Part shown: one piece after another, positions 8,233 through 16,042 of the stretch
Numbering within the stretch: position 1 is the stretch's first letter
Layout of the letters: every line of letters starts with the position of its first letter
Source: Polyangiaceae bacterium
Lineage (GTDB): Bacteria > Myxococcota_A > Polyangia > Polyangiales > Polyangiaceae
Direction: 5' to 3'
DNA: 37,991 bases
NCBI GenBank assembly: GCA_025936115.1
Contig: JAICTZ010000056.1
Coordinates: forward strand, 1 to 37,991
Notes under the pieces: generated by a model
What the model was told of the DNA's origin: nothing
The model's database searches: none
What the model saw: only the letters and a program-made list of their open reading frames with translations
Translations under genes and position numbers: made by a program

Positions 8233-9483
8233 TCACGCTTCGGCGGTCGGAGTGGGCGCGCGGAACAGCCACGGCAAGAGCTCGTCCCGTCGCGCCCAGT
8301 CGGCGCGGATTTGCGCTGGGCCGATGAGCCGCAGCCAGTGCCGGCAAATCAAGAATAGTCCGATGCAGCCGCAGGCGTCCCAAATGCCGTCGCGGAGCGT
8401 GCGGTCGATGTCGACCACGCGCAGGAGCATGTCGATGAGCCCCATGCCGAAGAGCCAGACCGAGCGCACCTGACGCCGATCGGGGATCGCCATCGCCTCG
8501 AACAGCGTGCGCATCGACAACATGCGCAAGCTGAAGAGCAGCGAGAACGGCACCGCTGCCCAGCCGATGCGGTCTTGCCACGTGAAATCCAGCTTGAGCT
8601 GGGCGTAGAGCAGCACGACGGAAAAGGCACCGCCGAGCAGGAGCGGGAGCGCCCAGCCGACCACGGCGGCGAGCGTCACGGAGTGAGCGCCGTGAACGCC
8701 GACGAACTCGAGCGCGCGCACGATGGGCCGGATGTCGCGCGTGGCGTGAAAGCCGTAGATGTAGCGGTAGTTCTCGAACACGAAGAGCGGCACGACGAAA
8801 CCCGAGACGAGCAGTGCCCCGGCGGCGAGCGCCGTCCTGCGGCGGAAGCGCAAGAAATTGCTCAAAAAGAAGATGGGCGTGAGCTTCAAACAGACCGCGA
8901 AGACCGCGCACAAGATGCCCGCCGCCGGTCGCGCGCGCGCGAGCATCACGGCGAGCGTCAAGAACAGCAGCACGAGCAAGCCGTTGAAGCTGCCGATGCC
9001 CCAAAAGCGGTACGCCAAGAACACGTTGAGCTCGACGAGCGGAAATAGATACCAGCGCGTCCTGAGCGAGTAGCCGAGCGTCAGGAGCACGAGCAGGGCA
9101 TCGGCGGCCATCAGCATGCCGTACAGGCCGATGCCCGTCTTTTCACCGACGGCATGGGCACAGGCGAGCAGCAGCAGCTCGGCGGGCGGGTACGGTGCGA
9201 CGCTGCGCTTCGGCCAGTACATTTCCGGGCGCGTCTGCTCCGTGAGACGGCGCGTGTACATGTCGAGCGGGTGGTTATAAACGGTGCGCGCGCCGTAGGC
9301 GTCCGAGTAGTAGTCGCAGCCGTAGTCGGTGCCGCGATTGAGCCAGCCGAAGTCGTGGTAGCTCACCGGCACGTACGAGAGCCGAACGATCGCGGCAAAA
9401 GCGAGCGTGAGCCCGAGCACGGTCACGCGCACGCTCGTGGCGCGCGCCATGAGCCAAGCGTCCCAGCGGCTCAGAGTCGTCAT
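8233..9483 (-). CDS. Polytopic membrane glycosyltransferase, GT87/DUF2029-like
   Basis: The protein of about 416 residues has roughly nine or ten hydrophobic segments, for example VTVLGLTLAFAAIV and LAAVVGWALPLLLGGAFSVVLLY. The segment WGIGSFNGLLVLLFLTL followed by CLKLTPIFFLSNFL matches the GQxN...K(L)xP pattern of GT-C enzymes of family GT87, which use polyprenyl-phosphate sugars on the outer side of the inner membrane. The first periplasmic loop is Asp/Tyr-rich (NRGTDYGCDYYSDAYG), where these enzymes keep their catalytic acid. I use the ATG at 9483; a GTG at 9504 abuts the TGA of the upstream epimerase gene (TGAGTG), so translational coupling is possible. Its pairing with a sugar-epimerase-like gene suggests cell-envelope glycan work. 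Confidence 0.68.
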   Translation of the reverse strand: MTTLSRWDAWLMARATSVRVTVLGLTLAFAAIVRLSYVPVSYHDFGWLNRGTDYGCDYYSDAYGARTVYNHPLDMYTRRLTEQTRPEMYWPKRSVAPYPPAELLLLACAHAVGEKTGIGLYGMLMAADALLVLLTLGYSLRTRWYLFPLVELNVFLAYRFWGIGSFNGLLVLLFLTLAVMLARARPAAGILCAVFAVCLKLTPIFFLSNFLRFRRRTALAAGALLVSGFVVPLFVFENYRYIYGFHATRDIRPIVRALEFVGVHGAHSVTLAAVVGWALPLLLGGAFSVVLLYAQLKLDFTWQDRIGWAAVPFSLLFSLRMLSMRTLFEAMAIPDRRQVRSVWLFGMGLIDMLLRVVDIDRTLRDGIWDACGCIGLFLICRHWLRLIGPAQIRADWARRDELLPWLFRAPTPTAEA

Positions 9484-9504
9484 CGGCGCGGAGTTCACGG
9501 GCAC

Positions 9505-10494
9505 TCAGCCGAGAGCGCGCGCCTGCGCTGCTGCGAGCCGATCCATGAGCGCGTCGGTCCCGGCGTCGACCTGGCGTCGCGCCGCGTCCGCGTCGTACCA
9601 GGCGAGCGTCTCGCGCGCGCCTTCCGCGTACGGGATCGCAGCCGCGAACCCCGGCACGGCGCGTTTGAGCTTCGAATTGTCGAAGATCATGCTGTGCGTC
9701 TTGTCACCGAGCAGGCTGTCGCCCCAGGCGGAGTCGTAGCTCGCGATCGTCGTCGAGGGGACATGACAGAGCTTCGCTTCGGTGCCCGCCGCGGCGGCGA
9801 GCAGCTCATGGATTTGGTTCCAGCTGAGCAGCTCGTCGCTCGTGACGTGAAAGGCCTCGCCGAGGACGTGCGGATTGCCCAAGAGGCCATTGAATCCCCG
9901 AGCGAAGTCGTCGTGGTGTGTGAGCACCCAGAGCGAGCTGCCGTCCCCGTGCACGATGACGGGCTTGCCGCGCCGCATGCGGTCGATGACCGTGTAGCCG
10001 CCGTGAACGGGCAACGAGCGGCAGTCGTACGTGTGCGACGGCCGCACGATGGTAACGGGGAAGTTTTGCTCGCGGTAGGCGCGCACGAGCAGCTCTTCAC
10101 AAGCGATCTTGTCGCGCGAATAGGCCCAGTACGGATTCCGGAGCGGCGTGGACTCCGTGACGGGCAGTCGCGCGGGCGGCGTCTGGTAGGCAGACGCCGA
10201 GCTGATGAACACGTACTGTGCGGTGCGGCCGGCGAAGAGCTCGATGTCCGCTTGGACGTGGGCGGTCGTGAAGGCGACCCAGTCGACGACGACATCGAAC
10301 TCACGGCGACCGAGCGCCGCGCGCACTGACGCAGGTTCGCGGATGTCGCCCTGGAGCACCTCGACGCCTTCGGGCACGGGACGCTCCGTCTTGCCGCGCA
10401 GGAGCAAGCTCAGCTTTTTGCCCGGTTCACGCGCGAGGCGCCGCGTCGAGGCCGAAGAGATGATGCCGGTACCGCCGACGAAAAGAATCCGCAT
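9505..10494 (-). CDS. NAD(P)-dependent epimerase/dehydratase, extended SDR
   Basis: This 329-residue Rossmann-fold protein begins MRILFVGGTGIISSAS, an NAD(P)-binding glycine motif with GGTGxIS. The active-site YxxxK is visible in NPYWAYSRDKIACEELL near residue 150, with the preceding Ser-rich strand VFISSASAY. The C-terminal half (VLTHHDDFARGFNGLLGN, AFHVTSDELLSWNQIHEL) is the substrate-binding part of nucleotide-sugar epimerases and related isoflavone-reductase-like proteins. The exact substrate is not predictable. It is immediately followed by the membrane glycosyltransferase gene on the same strand. Its start lies next to the multi-armed palindrome at 10511-10591, which would fall in its promoter or leader. 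Confidence 0.87.
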   Translation of the reverse strand: MRILFVGGTGIISSASTRRLAREPGKKLSLLLRGKTERPVPEGVEVLQGDIREPASVRAALGRREFDVVVDWVAFTTAHVQADIELFAGRTAQYVFISSASAYQTPPARLPVTESTPLRNPYWAYSRDKIACEELLVRAYREQNFPVTIVRPSHTYDCRSLPVHGGYTVIDRMRRGKPVIVHGDGSSLWVLTHHDDFARGFNGLLGNPHVLGEAFHVTSDELLSWNQIHELLAAAAGTEAKLCHVPSTTIASYDSAWGDSLLGDKTHSMIFDNSKLKRAVPGFAAAIPYAEGARETLAWYDADAARRQVDAGTDALMDRLAAAQARALG

Positions 10495-10510
10495 AGTCGG
10501 CCGACGATAG

Positions 10511-10591
10511 CACTAGCTGTTTCTGTTGGCGTCCCGCCCCCGCGCCGGCTTCGCCGGCGCGCCCAGTCACGCGCTTCGCGCGTGGCTAGTG
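10511..10591. repeat. Multi-armed intergenic palindrome
   Basis: An outer inverted repeat CACTAGC (10511-10517) / GCTAGTG (10585-10591) encloses two perfect hairpins. The first is CGCGCCGGC-TTC-GCCGGCGCG (10541-10561) and the second CACGCGC-TTC-GCGCGTG (10568-10584). Both inner hairpins have the same TTC triloop. The whole can fold into a three-way junction. It lies between divergent genes, so it is not simply a terminator; it could be a REP-like dispersed repeat or a regulatory structure. Confidence 0.85.
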
Positions 10592-10671
10592 CCTCCTCAA
10601 ATGCATGGTACTTACGCGACGCGGCACTGGGGCGTTGACGCGCGATCGCCGCGCGCCGATGTGAACCGAGC

Positions 10672-11142
10672 ATGCTGAACGCGAGCTGGCACGAGAAGCA
10701 CCGCCTCGCACGCGACGCGAGCCCCAAGGAGCGGCTCGCGTGGCACCTCGCGCACGCGAAGGCGTGCGGATGCCGCCCGTTGACCGCCGCGTTCCGTGAA
10801 AAGCTCGAACGGAGCGCCCGGGACGAGCCGCCGCTCGCGCCCAAGTTTGCCGCCGTCGTGAAGACGCTGTCGCAGGAGCCCGGGGTGACGTTCGGCGGCA
10901 AGGGCTTCGGCTCCTCGGGGCTCAAAGTCGACGGAAAGATCTTCGCGATGCTGTCCTCTCGGGGACAATTCGTCGTCAAGCTGTCCAAAGCCCGCGTGGA
11001 CGAGCTTGCGACGGCGGGCGTCGGCGAACGCTTCGATTCGGGAAAAGGTAGGCTGATGCAGGAGTGGCTCGCCGTGAGCGCGCCGCCGCGGCGCTGGCTC
11101 GCGCTCGCCAAACAAGCGCTCGCCTTCGTTCGGTCCGGCTGA
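10672..11142 (+). CDS. TfoX N-terminal-like small protein with His/Cys N-terminal module
   Basis: This is a 156-residue protein of two parts. Residues 1-40 (SWHEKHRLA, then ERLAWHLAHAKACGCRP) hold four His and two Cys in a WHxxH...WHxxHxxxCGCR arrangement, which could bind a metal. Residues of about 60-150 (GVTFGGKGFGSSGLKVDGKIF, then FVVKLSKARVDELATAGVGERF and RLMQEWLAV) resemble the TfoX_N/MmcQ-like fold found in the competence regulator TfoX/Sxy and in many proteins of unknown role. The family name is a moderate-confidence call by motif. It stands alone between the palindromic region and the convergent hybrid kinase gene. Function unknown. Confidence 0.68.
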   Translation: MLNASWHEKHRLARDASPKERLAWHLAHAKACGCRPLTAAFREKLERSARDEPPLAPKFAAVVKTLSQEPGVTFGGKGFGSSGLKVDGKIFAMLSSRGQFVVKLSKARVDELATAGVGERFDSGKGRLMQEWLAVSAPPRRWLALAKQALAFVRSG

Positions 11143-11191
11143 AGTGTAATCACGCGGAGGACGTGTTCGCCCAGCCTGACGAGAGAGGCTT

Positions 11192-13495
11192 TCAGGTGAG
11201 GGAGTCGCGGTCGAGCAGGTCGCGGATGAGGCGCGTGAGCGCGGGCAGGGAGACCGGCTTTGGCAGGAGCGCCGCGCGTCCGAGCCGTTCGACCCATTCG
11301 GTCTCGATGTCCTGCTGCGACCCGGTGCAGATCACGATGGGCAGGTCCGGGCGCAGGTCACGCACGAGCCGCGCGAGCTGGTCGCCGCGCAAGTCCGGCA
11401 TCGTCAGATCCGTGATCACGAGATCGTAGGCTTCAGGGGCTGCGCGCAACACGCCGTAAGCGCCGGGTCCGCTGTTCAACGTGCTCACGCGGTAACCGAG
11501 GCGCCCGAGCTTACGCTGCATGGTTTCGGTGAGCTCGCGCTCGTCGTCGACGTAAAGCACCCGTTCTGTGCCCGGAAGCGCGGAGTCCTCCGCTGGCGGA
11601 CGTTCCGAGGGCGCCCTCGTCGCGAACGGCAAGACGATCGAGAATGTGCTGCCGCGCCCGACTTCACTCGTGACGGCGATGGCGCCGTTGCTCCGCGTCA
11701 CGATGCCGTGCACGACGGCGAGGCCGAGCCCCGTGCCGCCGCCCTCCGCGCGGGTCGTGAAGAACGGATCGAAAATGCGCTCGAGCACGGCGGCCGGCAT
11801 CCCGGCGCCGTCGTCCGTGACGCTCAGGCGCGCGTGCCGTCCGGGCATCACACCGTGCAAGCGGGCGCAGGCCTCCTCGTCGAGCGTTACCGCCTCGAGC
11901 GATACGTCGACGCGGCCAGCGCCGCCGGGCAGAGCTTTCCACGCGTTCGTGCACAAATTGACGACGACTTGGTGCATCTCCGTGGGATCGGCCAAGACGG
12001 GCGCCGTGCCGCCGATGTGAACGGAGAGCGTCGTCGTCGCCGGCAGCGTCGCGCGCAGCATGTCGAGCGCTTCGGCGACGACCGCCGAAAGCTCGATCTC
12101 TTTGACCTCGTGCGGTGTCTTGCGGCTGAACGCGAGGATCTGTCGCACGAGCGCGCTCGCGCGTTGAACCGCCGCTTGGATCCCGAGCACGTCCTTCTTG
12201 AGCGGCGATTCCGCGGCGAGATCGAGCAGCAGCATCTCGGAATAGCTCAAGATCGCCGCGAGAATGTTGTTGAAATCGTGCGCGATGCCGCCGGCGAGCG
12301 TACCGATGGCTTCGAGCTTCTGGGCTTGCCGCACCTGTTGCTCGAGCTCTTCGCGCTGCCGTGCGGCGCGCCGGCGCTCGCTGATGTCGCGCGAGCAGCC
12401 GAGCACGCCCGTGCGCTCGCCCCGCTCGTCGAACATCGGCAGGAGCGTGACCTCGACCCAAACGGTGTCGCCCGCCGCGCGCGTCTGCTCGAGCTCGAGC
12501 AGCGCCGGCGCGTCGCCGGCCTTGCGTGGCGCTTCGGCGAGGTAGCCACGCAGCCGGGCGACCGAGTCGGGGGTGAGCATCTCCTCGAGCGTCTGAGTGA
12601 GCACGGTTTCGGGGCGGAAGCCGCGTAGCTGCTCGACCGAGGGGCTCACGTACACGAGCTTTTCGTCCTCCCCCAACACCCAGATCACGTCGCCGACGTG
12701 CTCGGCGAGCAGTCGGTACTTCGCCTCGGACGCGCGGTGCATCTCCTCGCTCGCGCGCAGGTGGGTGTAGCGCGTGTCGAGCAGCTCGAACGTGCGCTCG
12801 AGCGACGCGCGTAGACTCTCGAGCTCACCGTGAAATCTGCGTGGGTGCTCGGGTAAGCCGCCCGGCTCGCCCAGGCTCACGGCGCGCGCAAACGCTTCGA
12901 CCTCGGCGAGCGGCGTGAGCACGATGCGCGAGAGCAAGAGATAAAGGCTCAGCACCAACGCCAAATCGACGGCGGCAATCTCGAGCAGCAGCTGAAGCAG
13001 GCTCCTCTGCAGGCGCTCCTGCATGAAGCGCGTCGTGCCGACGAGCGTCAGCGTGCCGAGCTCGTCGTCACCACGTACGATGGCACGCACTTCCACGGGC
13101 TCGGTCGTGGTCGCGACGTCGGTGCGAGGCGTCACGTCGTTCGTGGTCGCGACGGACGCCCAATCCCGGTCGCGCGCGCGCGCGTAGACGGCGACGCCGC
13201 GCGCCGACGAGACGTCCGGCTGCCGCACGACGACGGCGAGCACGTCTCGATTGTCCATCACGCCGTCGAGCAAGTCGTTCACCTCTAGGCGGTCGAAGTT
13301 CCAGAGCGGCAGCTCGAGACTGAGCGCGAGGACGTTGCTCGTCCGTTCGAGCTCCGAACGGAGGCTCGTGTGCGCGTGTTCGCGCAGCGCGCGATGATTC
13401 TCGAATCCGAGGGCGCCGAGCGAGAGCGTCGCGACGCCCACGAGCGCCGCGATCACGAGCACGGCGATCGAACGCTGCCGGCGGTGCGGGCTCAT
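11192..13495 (-). CDS. Hybrid sensor histidine kinase with PAS and receiver domains
   Basis: This 767-residue membrane kinase has a first membrane segment at about 9-30 (IAVLVIAALVGVATLSLGAL), a periplasmic sensor region to about 165, and a second segment at about 168-192. A HAMP-like linker follows, then a PAS domain (about 262-380, AKYRLLAEHVGDVIWVLGED). The dimerization helix carries the phosphoacceptor His near residue 405 in GGIAHDFNNIL. The ATPase domain shows NLCTNAWKAL, DDGAGMP and GGTGLGLAVV. A receiver domain (about 640-760) has DD, the phosphorylatable Asp near 695 in VITDLTMPD, and Lys in LPKPVS. Its ATG overlaps the stop of the solute-binding gene by 4 nt (ATGA). No output domain is fused; a separate phosphotransfer partner or regulator is expected. 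Confidence 0.93.
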   Translation of the reverse strand: MSPHRRQRSIAVLVIAALVGVATLSLGALGFENHRALREHAHTSLRSELERTSNVLALSLELPLWNFDRLEVNDLLDGVMDNRDVLAVVVRQPDVSSARGVAVYARARDRDWASVATTNDVTPRTDVATTTEPVEVRAIVRGDDELGTLTLVGTTRFMQERLQRSLLQLLLEIAAVDLALVLSLYLLLSRIVLTPLAEVEAFARAVSLGEPGGLPEHPRRFHGELESLRASLERTFELLDTRYTHLRASEEMHRASEAKYRLLAEHVGDVIWVLGEDEKLVYVSPSVEQLRGFRPETVLTQTLEEMLTPDSVARLRGYLAEAPRKAGDAPALLELEQTRAAGDTVWVEVTLLPMFDERGERTGVLGCSRDISERRRAARQREELEQQVRQAQKLEAIGTLAGGIAHDFNNILAAILSYSEMLLLDLAAESPLKKDVLGIQAAVQRASALVRQILAFSRKTPHEVKEIELSAVVAEALDMLRATLPATTTLSVHIGGTAPVLADPTEMHQVVVNLCTNAWKALPGGAGRVDVSLEAVTLDEEACARLHGVMPGRHARLSVTDDGAGMPAAVLERIFDPFFTTRAEGGGTGLGLAVVHGIVTRSNGAIAVTSEVGRGSTFSIVLPFATRAPSERPPAEDSALPGTERVLYVDDERELTETMQRKLGRLGYRVSTLNSGPGAYGVLRAAPEAYDLVITDLTMPDLRGDQLARLVRDLRPDLPIVICTGSQQDIETEWVERLGRAALLPKPVSLPALTRLIRDLLDRDSLT

Positions 13496-14475
13496 GGCGC
13501 CTTCATCGGATCGAACCAGAGCCGCGGATCCTCGAACGGAGTCTCCGGCACCAGGTAGGGGTTCGGGAGCTCGAGCAGGCGGCGTTTCTTGAGCTCGAGG
13601 CGTTCGATCTTGTAGCCTTGATACGCCTGGAAGACGCGGTCGTAACTGCCGTCCTCCAGCATCGCGAGCATGCCCTCGCGCGCGCGTGCCGCGAGCTGCC
13701 GCCCGCCTTCGGTGCTCGAGAACCAGAAGTACATCGGCAGCGGATAGTAGAGAAGGAGCGTCGGCTCGATCACGAGCTCGAGCGGTTCGCCGCGTCGGGC
13801 CTCGAGCTCACCGAGCACCTCGACGACGGCGCGCAAGAAGCCGTCGAAGCGCCCATTGGCCGCCATGCGAAACAAGCCGTCGTAGCTCGCGCCGGTGACG
13901 ACGTTGAAGCGGTTCGCCCGCAAGATGTCGACGTCGAGCCAACCGAGTCCGAGGCCGACCGTGAGACGTCTGAGCTCGTCGAGCGTCTGGACGGCCGCGA
14001 AGCGTGGCAGCGCGTCGCGGCGCACGAGGAACACGGAGTAGCTGCCGAGGTTCTTGTCCACGGGGATGCGGACCGGAACGAGCCTGTGCTCGAGCGCTGG
14101 TGTCGTTCCGAGGTACATCACGCTGATGCGTCCAGTCGCCGCGCTGAGCTCCGACGTTTGGCGCTTTTCGCTCATGCGCACGGAGGGCACGAGCGCGTAC
14201 GGCCCCCATTTCGGCTGCGTGCGCTCGAGCGCCTGGCGCAAGATTTCCCAATGGTAGTCGTAGCGACGATCGAGGGGTGATTCGGGCGCGTTGTAGACGT
14301 AGGTCATCACGCCCGGCGCGGCCGTGGGCGCCGCCTGCGCCGAGGTGCTCGCGGCGGCATACCCAGCGCGCCGGGGAGCGGGCGGCGCGTCGTCGGTGGC
14401 GAGCTCGATGCGCGCGAGCACCACGAGCGCGAGCAAGCTCGCGAGCAAAATCGGGACTGCTCGCTCTTCCCTCAT
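13492..14475 (-). CDS. Periplasmic solute-binding protein, SBP_bac_3-like
   Basis: The 327-residue exported protein has a hydrophobic N-terminal segment VPILLASLLALVVLARI that could be a signal peptide or membrane anchor. The mature part has the layout of amino-acid-type solute-binding proteins: an early strand (VMTYVYNAPESPLDRRYDYHW), LDELRRLTVGLGLGWLDVDIL at the first lobe, a LFRMAANGRFDGFLRAVVEV second-lobe segment and late PLPMYFWFSSTEGGRQL. There is no transporter gene beside it. It overlaps the hybrid kinase start by 4 nt, so I infer that it presents a ligand to that kinase. The ATG at 14475 is preferred; longer readings run antisense into the Spx-like gene only 26 nt away. Confidence 0.8.
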   Translation of the reverse strand: MREERAVPILLASLLALVVLARIELATDDAPPAPRRAGYAAASTSAQAAPTAAPGVMTYVYNAPESPLDRRYDYHWEILRQALERTQPKWGPYALVPSVRMSEKRQTSELSAATGRISVMYLGTTPALEHRLVPVRIPVDKNLGSYSVFLVRRDALPRFAAVQTLDELRRLTVGLGLGWLDVDILRANRFNVVTGASYDGLFRMAANGRFDGFLRAVVEVLGELEARRGEPLELVIEPTLLLYYPLPMYFWFSSTEGGRQLAARAREGMLAMLEDGSYDRVFQAYQGYKIERLELKKRRLLELPNPYLVPETPFEDPRLWFDPMKAP

Positions 14476-14501
14476 GCGCCGCCCGAGCTTAATACGGGGC
14501 G

Positions 14502-14852
14502 ATGAAAGTTTACCAGTACGCCAAATGTTCCACGTGCCGTAAGGCGGCCGCTTTTCTCGCAAAATCCGGCGTGCGTTACGACGCCATCGACATCGTCACG
14601 CAGCCACCGAGCAAGAGCGAGCTCAAACGCGCGCTCGCGCTCACCGGATTACCCGTCAAAAAGCTCTTCAATACGAGCGGCGAGAGTTACCGCAAGGGCG
14701 GCTTCGGCGATCGGCTTCCGTCCATGAGCCAAACCGAAGCCCTCGACGAGCTCGCCCGCGACGGCAAGCTGGTCAAACGACCGCTCGTGCTCGGGGACGA
14801 CTTTGCGCTCGTCGGTTTCGACGAAGCCGCGTACCGGGCCCGCTTCGGCTGA
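14502..14852 (+). CDS. Spx/ArsC-family thioredoxin-fold protein
   Basis: This 116-residue protein has the ArsC/Spx fold. It opens MKVYQYAKCSTCRKAAAFL with a CxxC pair at residues 9 and 12, followed by IDIVTQPPSKSEL, then LPVKKLFNTSGESYRKGG and the C-terminal RPLVLGDDFALVGFDEAAY. Arsenate reductases of this class use the first Cys; Spx/MgsR relatives bind the RNA polymerase alpha subunit and respond to thiol stress. The RPxxxxG-like core is present, so I cannot separate enzyme from regulator by sequence alone. It is divergent from the solute-binding gene with only about 26 nt between starts, so promoters must overlap coding DNA. It ends 4 nt from the next convergent gene. Confidence 0.85.
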   Translation: MKVYQYAKCSTCRKAAAFLAKSGVRYDAIDIVTQPPSKSELKRALALTGLPVKKLFNTSGESYRKGGFGDRLPSMSQTEALDELARDGKLVKRPLVLGDDFALVGFDEAAYRARFG

Positions 14853-14856
14853 GTGT

Positions 14857-15771
14857 TCAGGAGCCGTCGCCCGAGGTGCGGTAGGTGAAAGCCACGTAGG
14901 GGATGCCCAGGATAAAGGGGCTCTCCGTCGCGAACGGGCGAATGAACGCGAAGTCGAAGCCGAAGTGGTTGCCGGAGAGACGGACGCCGTAATCGAGCAG
15001 AAAACCTTCGGGCTGATTCTCGACGCCCGAGCCCACCGCGAGCGCGTAAGCGGGTTCGAGCAAGAGCTTCACGAGGTCCGAGACGTGGACGACGAGGCCG
15101 CCCCCGAGCGTGATCGGCACGATCACGTTCGACTCGCTGTTGAGGAACGTTCCTACGTTGAGCGAGAAACTGCTCTTGCACGACGTTTCGAAGCAAAACT
15201 GCGCGACGCCGTTCAGCCGCGCACCGAACAGACTGCTCGGCTCGGTGTCTTGCCCCGTGAAAATGGCCATGCCCGAGCCGATGATGGCGGCGCGGACCAC
15301 GTCGGTGCGCAAGAAGTTGAGTTTGAGCGCTAGATCGAAGAAGTAGGGTTGGCTCTGGATGATCGGCGGCACGCCGGTCAGCGTGAGCTGCAAGTTGTCG
15401 GTGAAGGCGTAGCCGAACTGCAGCAGGAGGAGCTCGTAGTCCGAGAAGAAGAAGGTTCCTTTGGGATGCGTCTCCGCCGTCGAGAACAAGATCGCGCGGT
15501 CGGCGTTTGCGTCGTTGAAGCGTGGCTCGTCGGCACGCCTTCCCGGCGCGCCGTCGATCGCCGTCGCGTCCGTCGCGCTCGGCGCCGCAGCGACCGGCGG
15601 CGGACTTGCCGGCTTCGTCGCATCGGGAGCGGTCGGTTCCGGCGGGGCCGCCGTCTCGGCCGCCGCGTTCGTGCCGGATGAATCGCTCGGCTCCTGTGCG
15701 GCCGCCACGGTGGCAGTCGCCAGCCCGAGAGCACACACCACCGTGCCCACCACTGTTCCACGTGTCTTCAT
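14857..15771 (-). CDS. Putative outer-membrane beta-barrel protein
   Basis: The 304-residue precursor has a signal peptide VGTVVCALGLATATVAAAQ, with cleavage predicted after AAA or AAQ. A Pro/Ala/Thr-rich stretch to about residue 75 follows. The remainder alternates polar and hydrophobic residues in barrel-like strands, for example ILFSTAETHPKGTFFFSDYE, LLLQFGYAFTDNLQLTLTG and VPITLGGGLVVHVSD, and ends AFTYRTSGDGS. No named family is recognized. The ATG at 15771 gives a normal signal peptide; a longer reading to 15843 lacks one at its N-terminus. Nine nt upstream is TTGGGG, the likely ribosome site, which sits inside an inverted repeat described separately. Confidence 0.75.
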   Translation of the reverse strand: MKTRGTVVGTVVCALGLATATVAAAQEPSDSSGTNAAAETAAPPEPTAPDATKPASPPPVAAAPSATDATAIDGAPGRRADEPRFNDANADRAILFSTAETHPKGTFFFSDYELLLLQFGYAFTDNLQLTLTGVPPIIQSQPYFFDLALKLNFLRTDVVRAAIIGSGMAIFTGQDTEPSSLFGARLNGVAQFCFETSCKSSFSLNVGTFLNSESNVIVPITLGGGLVVHVSDLVKLLLEPAYALAVGSGVENQPEGFLLDYGVRLSGNHFGFDFAFIRPFATESPFILGIPYVAFTYRTSGDGS

Positions 15772-15780
15772 GTGATTTGA

Positions 15781-15813
15781 CCCCAAGTAATGAGACTTGA
15801 GGCTTTCAAAGCC
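15781..15813 (-). promoter_or_regulatory. Overlapping inverted repeats over the ribosome site
   Basis: On the minus strand, GGCTTT-g-AAAGCC (15801-15813) is followed by CCTCAAGT (15795-15802), a 6-nt loop, and ACTTGGGG (15781-15788). The second stem pairs over 8 positions with one G-U wobble and would hide the GGGG ribosome site 9 nt before the start of the outer-membrane gene. The two hairpins share 15801-15802, so they compete. A TTGACA hexamer lies upstream at 15823-15828, without a convincing -10 partner. Confidence 0.5.
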
Positions 15814-16042
15814 GCTCGTGAATGTCAAAGGTTCCGACTCCACGCATCGTTTGCGCCTCCCCGCACGGCTTTTTAGACATGTAAGTCATTGCCCGACACG
15901 TTGCCTTGCGAGCGGCGTGTCACCCGTTCGCGCGCGTCACGGCATGAACGAGCGGTTAGGGCCCGGGGCCGCTAACTGAGCACGCCGAGCAACGCATGAA
16001 CGCCCTCGCGAGCTGAAGCGGTTCGCGAAGGAGCAAGTCGAC

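Noticed and set aside
13160..13190. Alternating CG run as a Z-DNA regulatory element
   Set aside because: It lies inside the hybrid kinase coding region where Arg/Ala codons explain it; only the intergenic run at 21091-21104 is mentioned.
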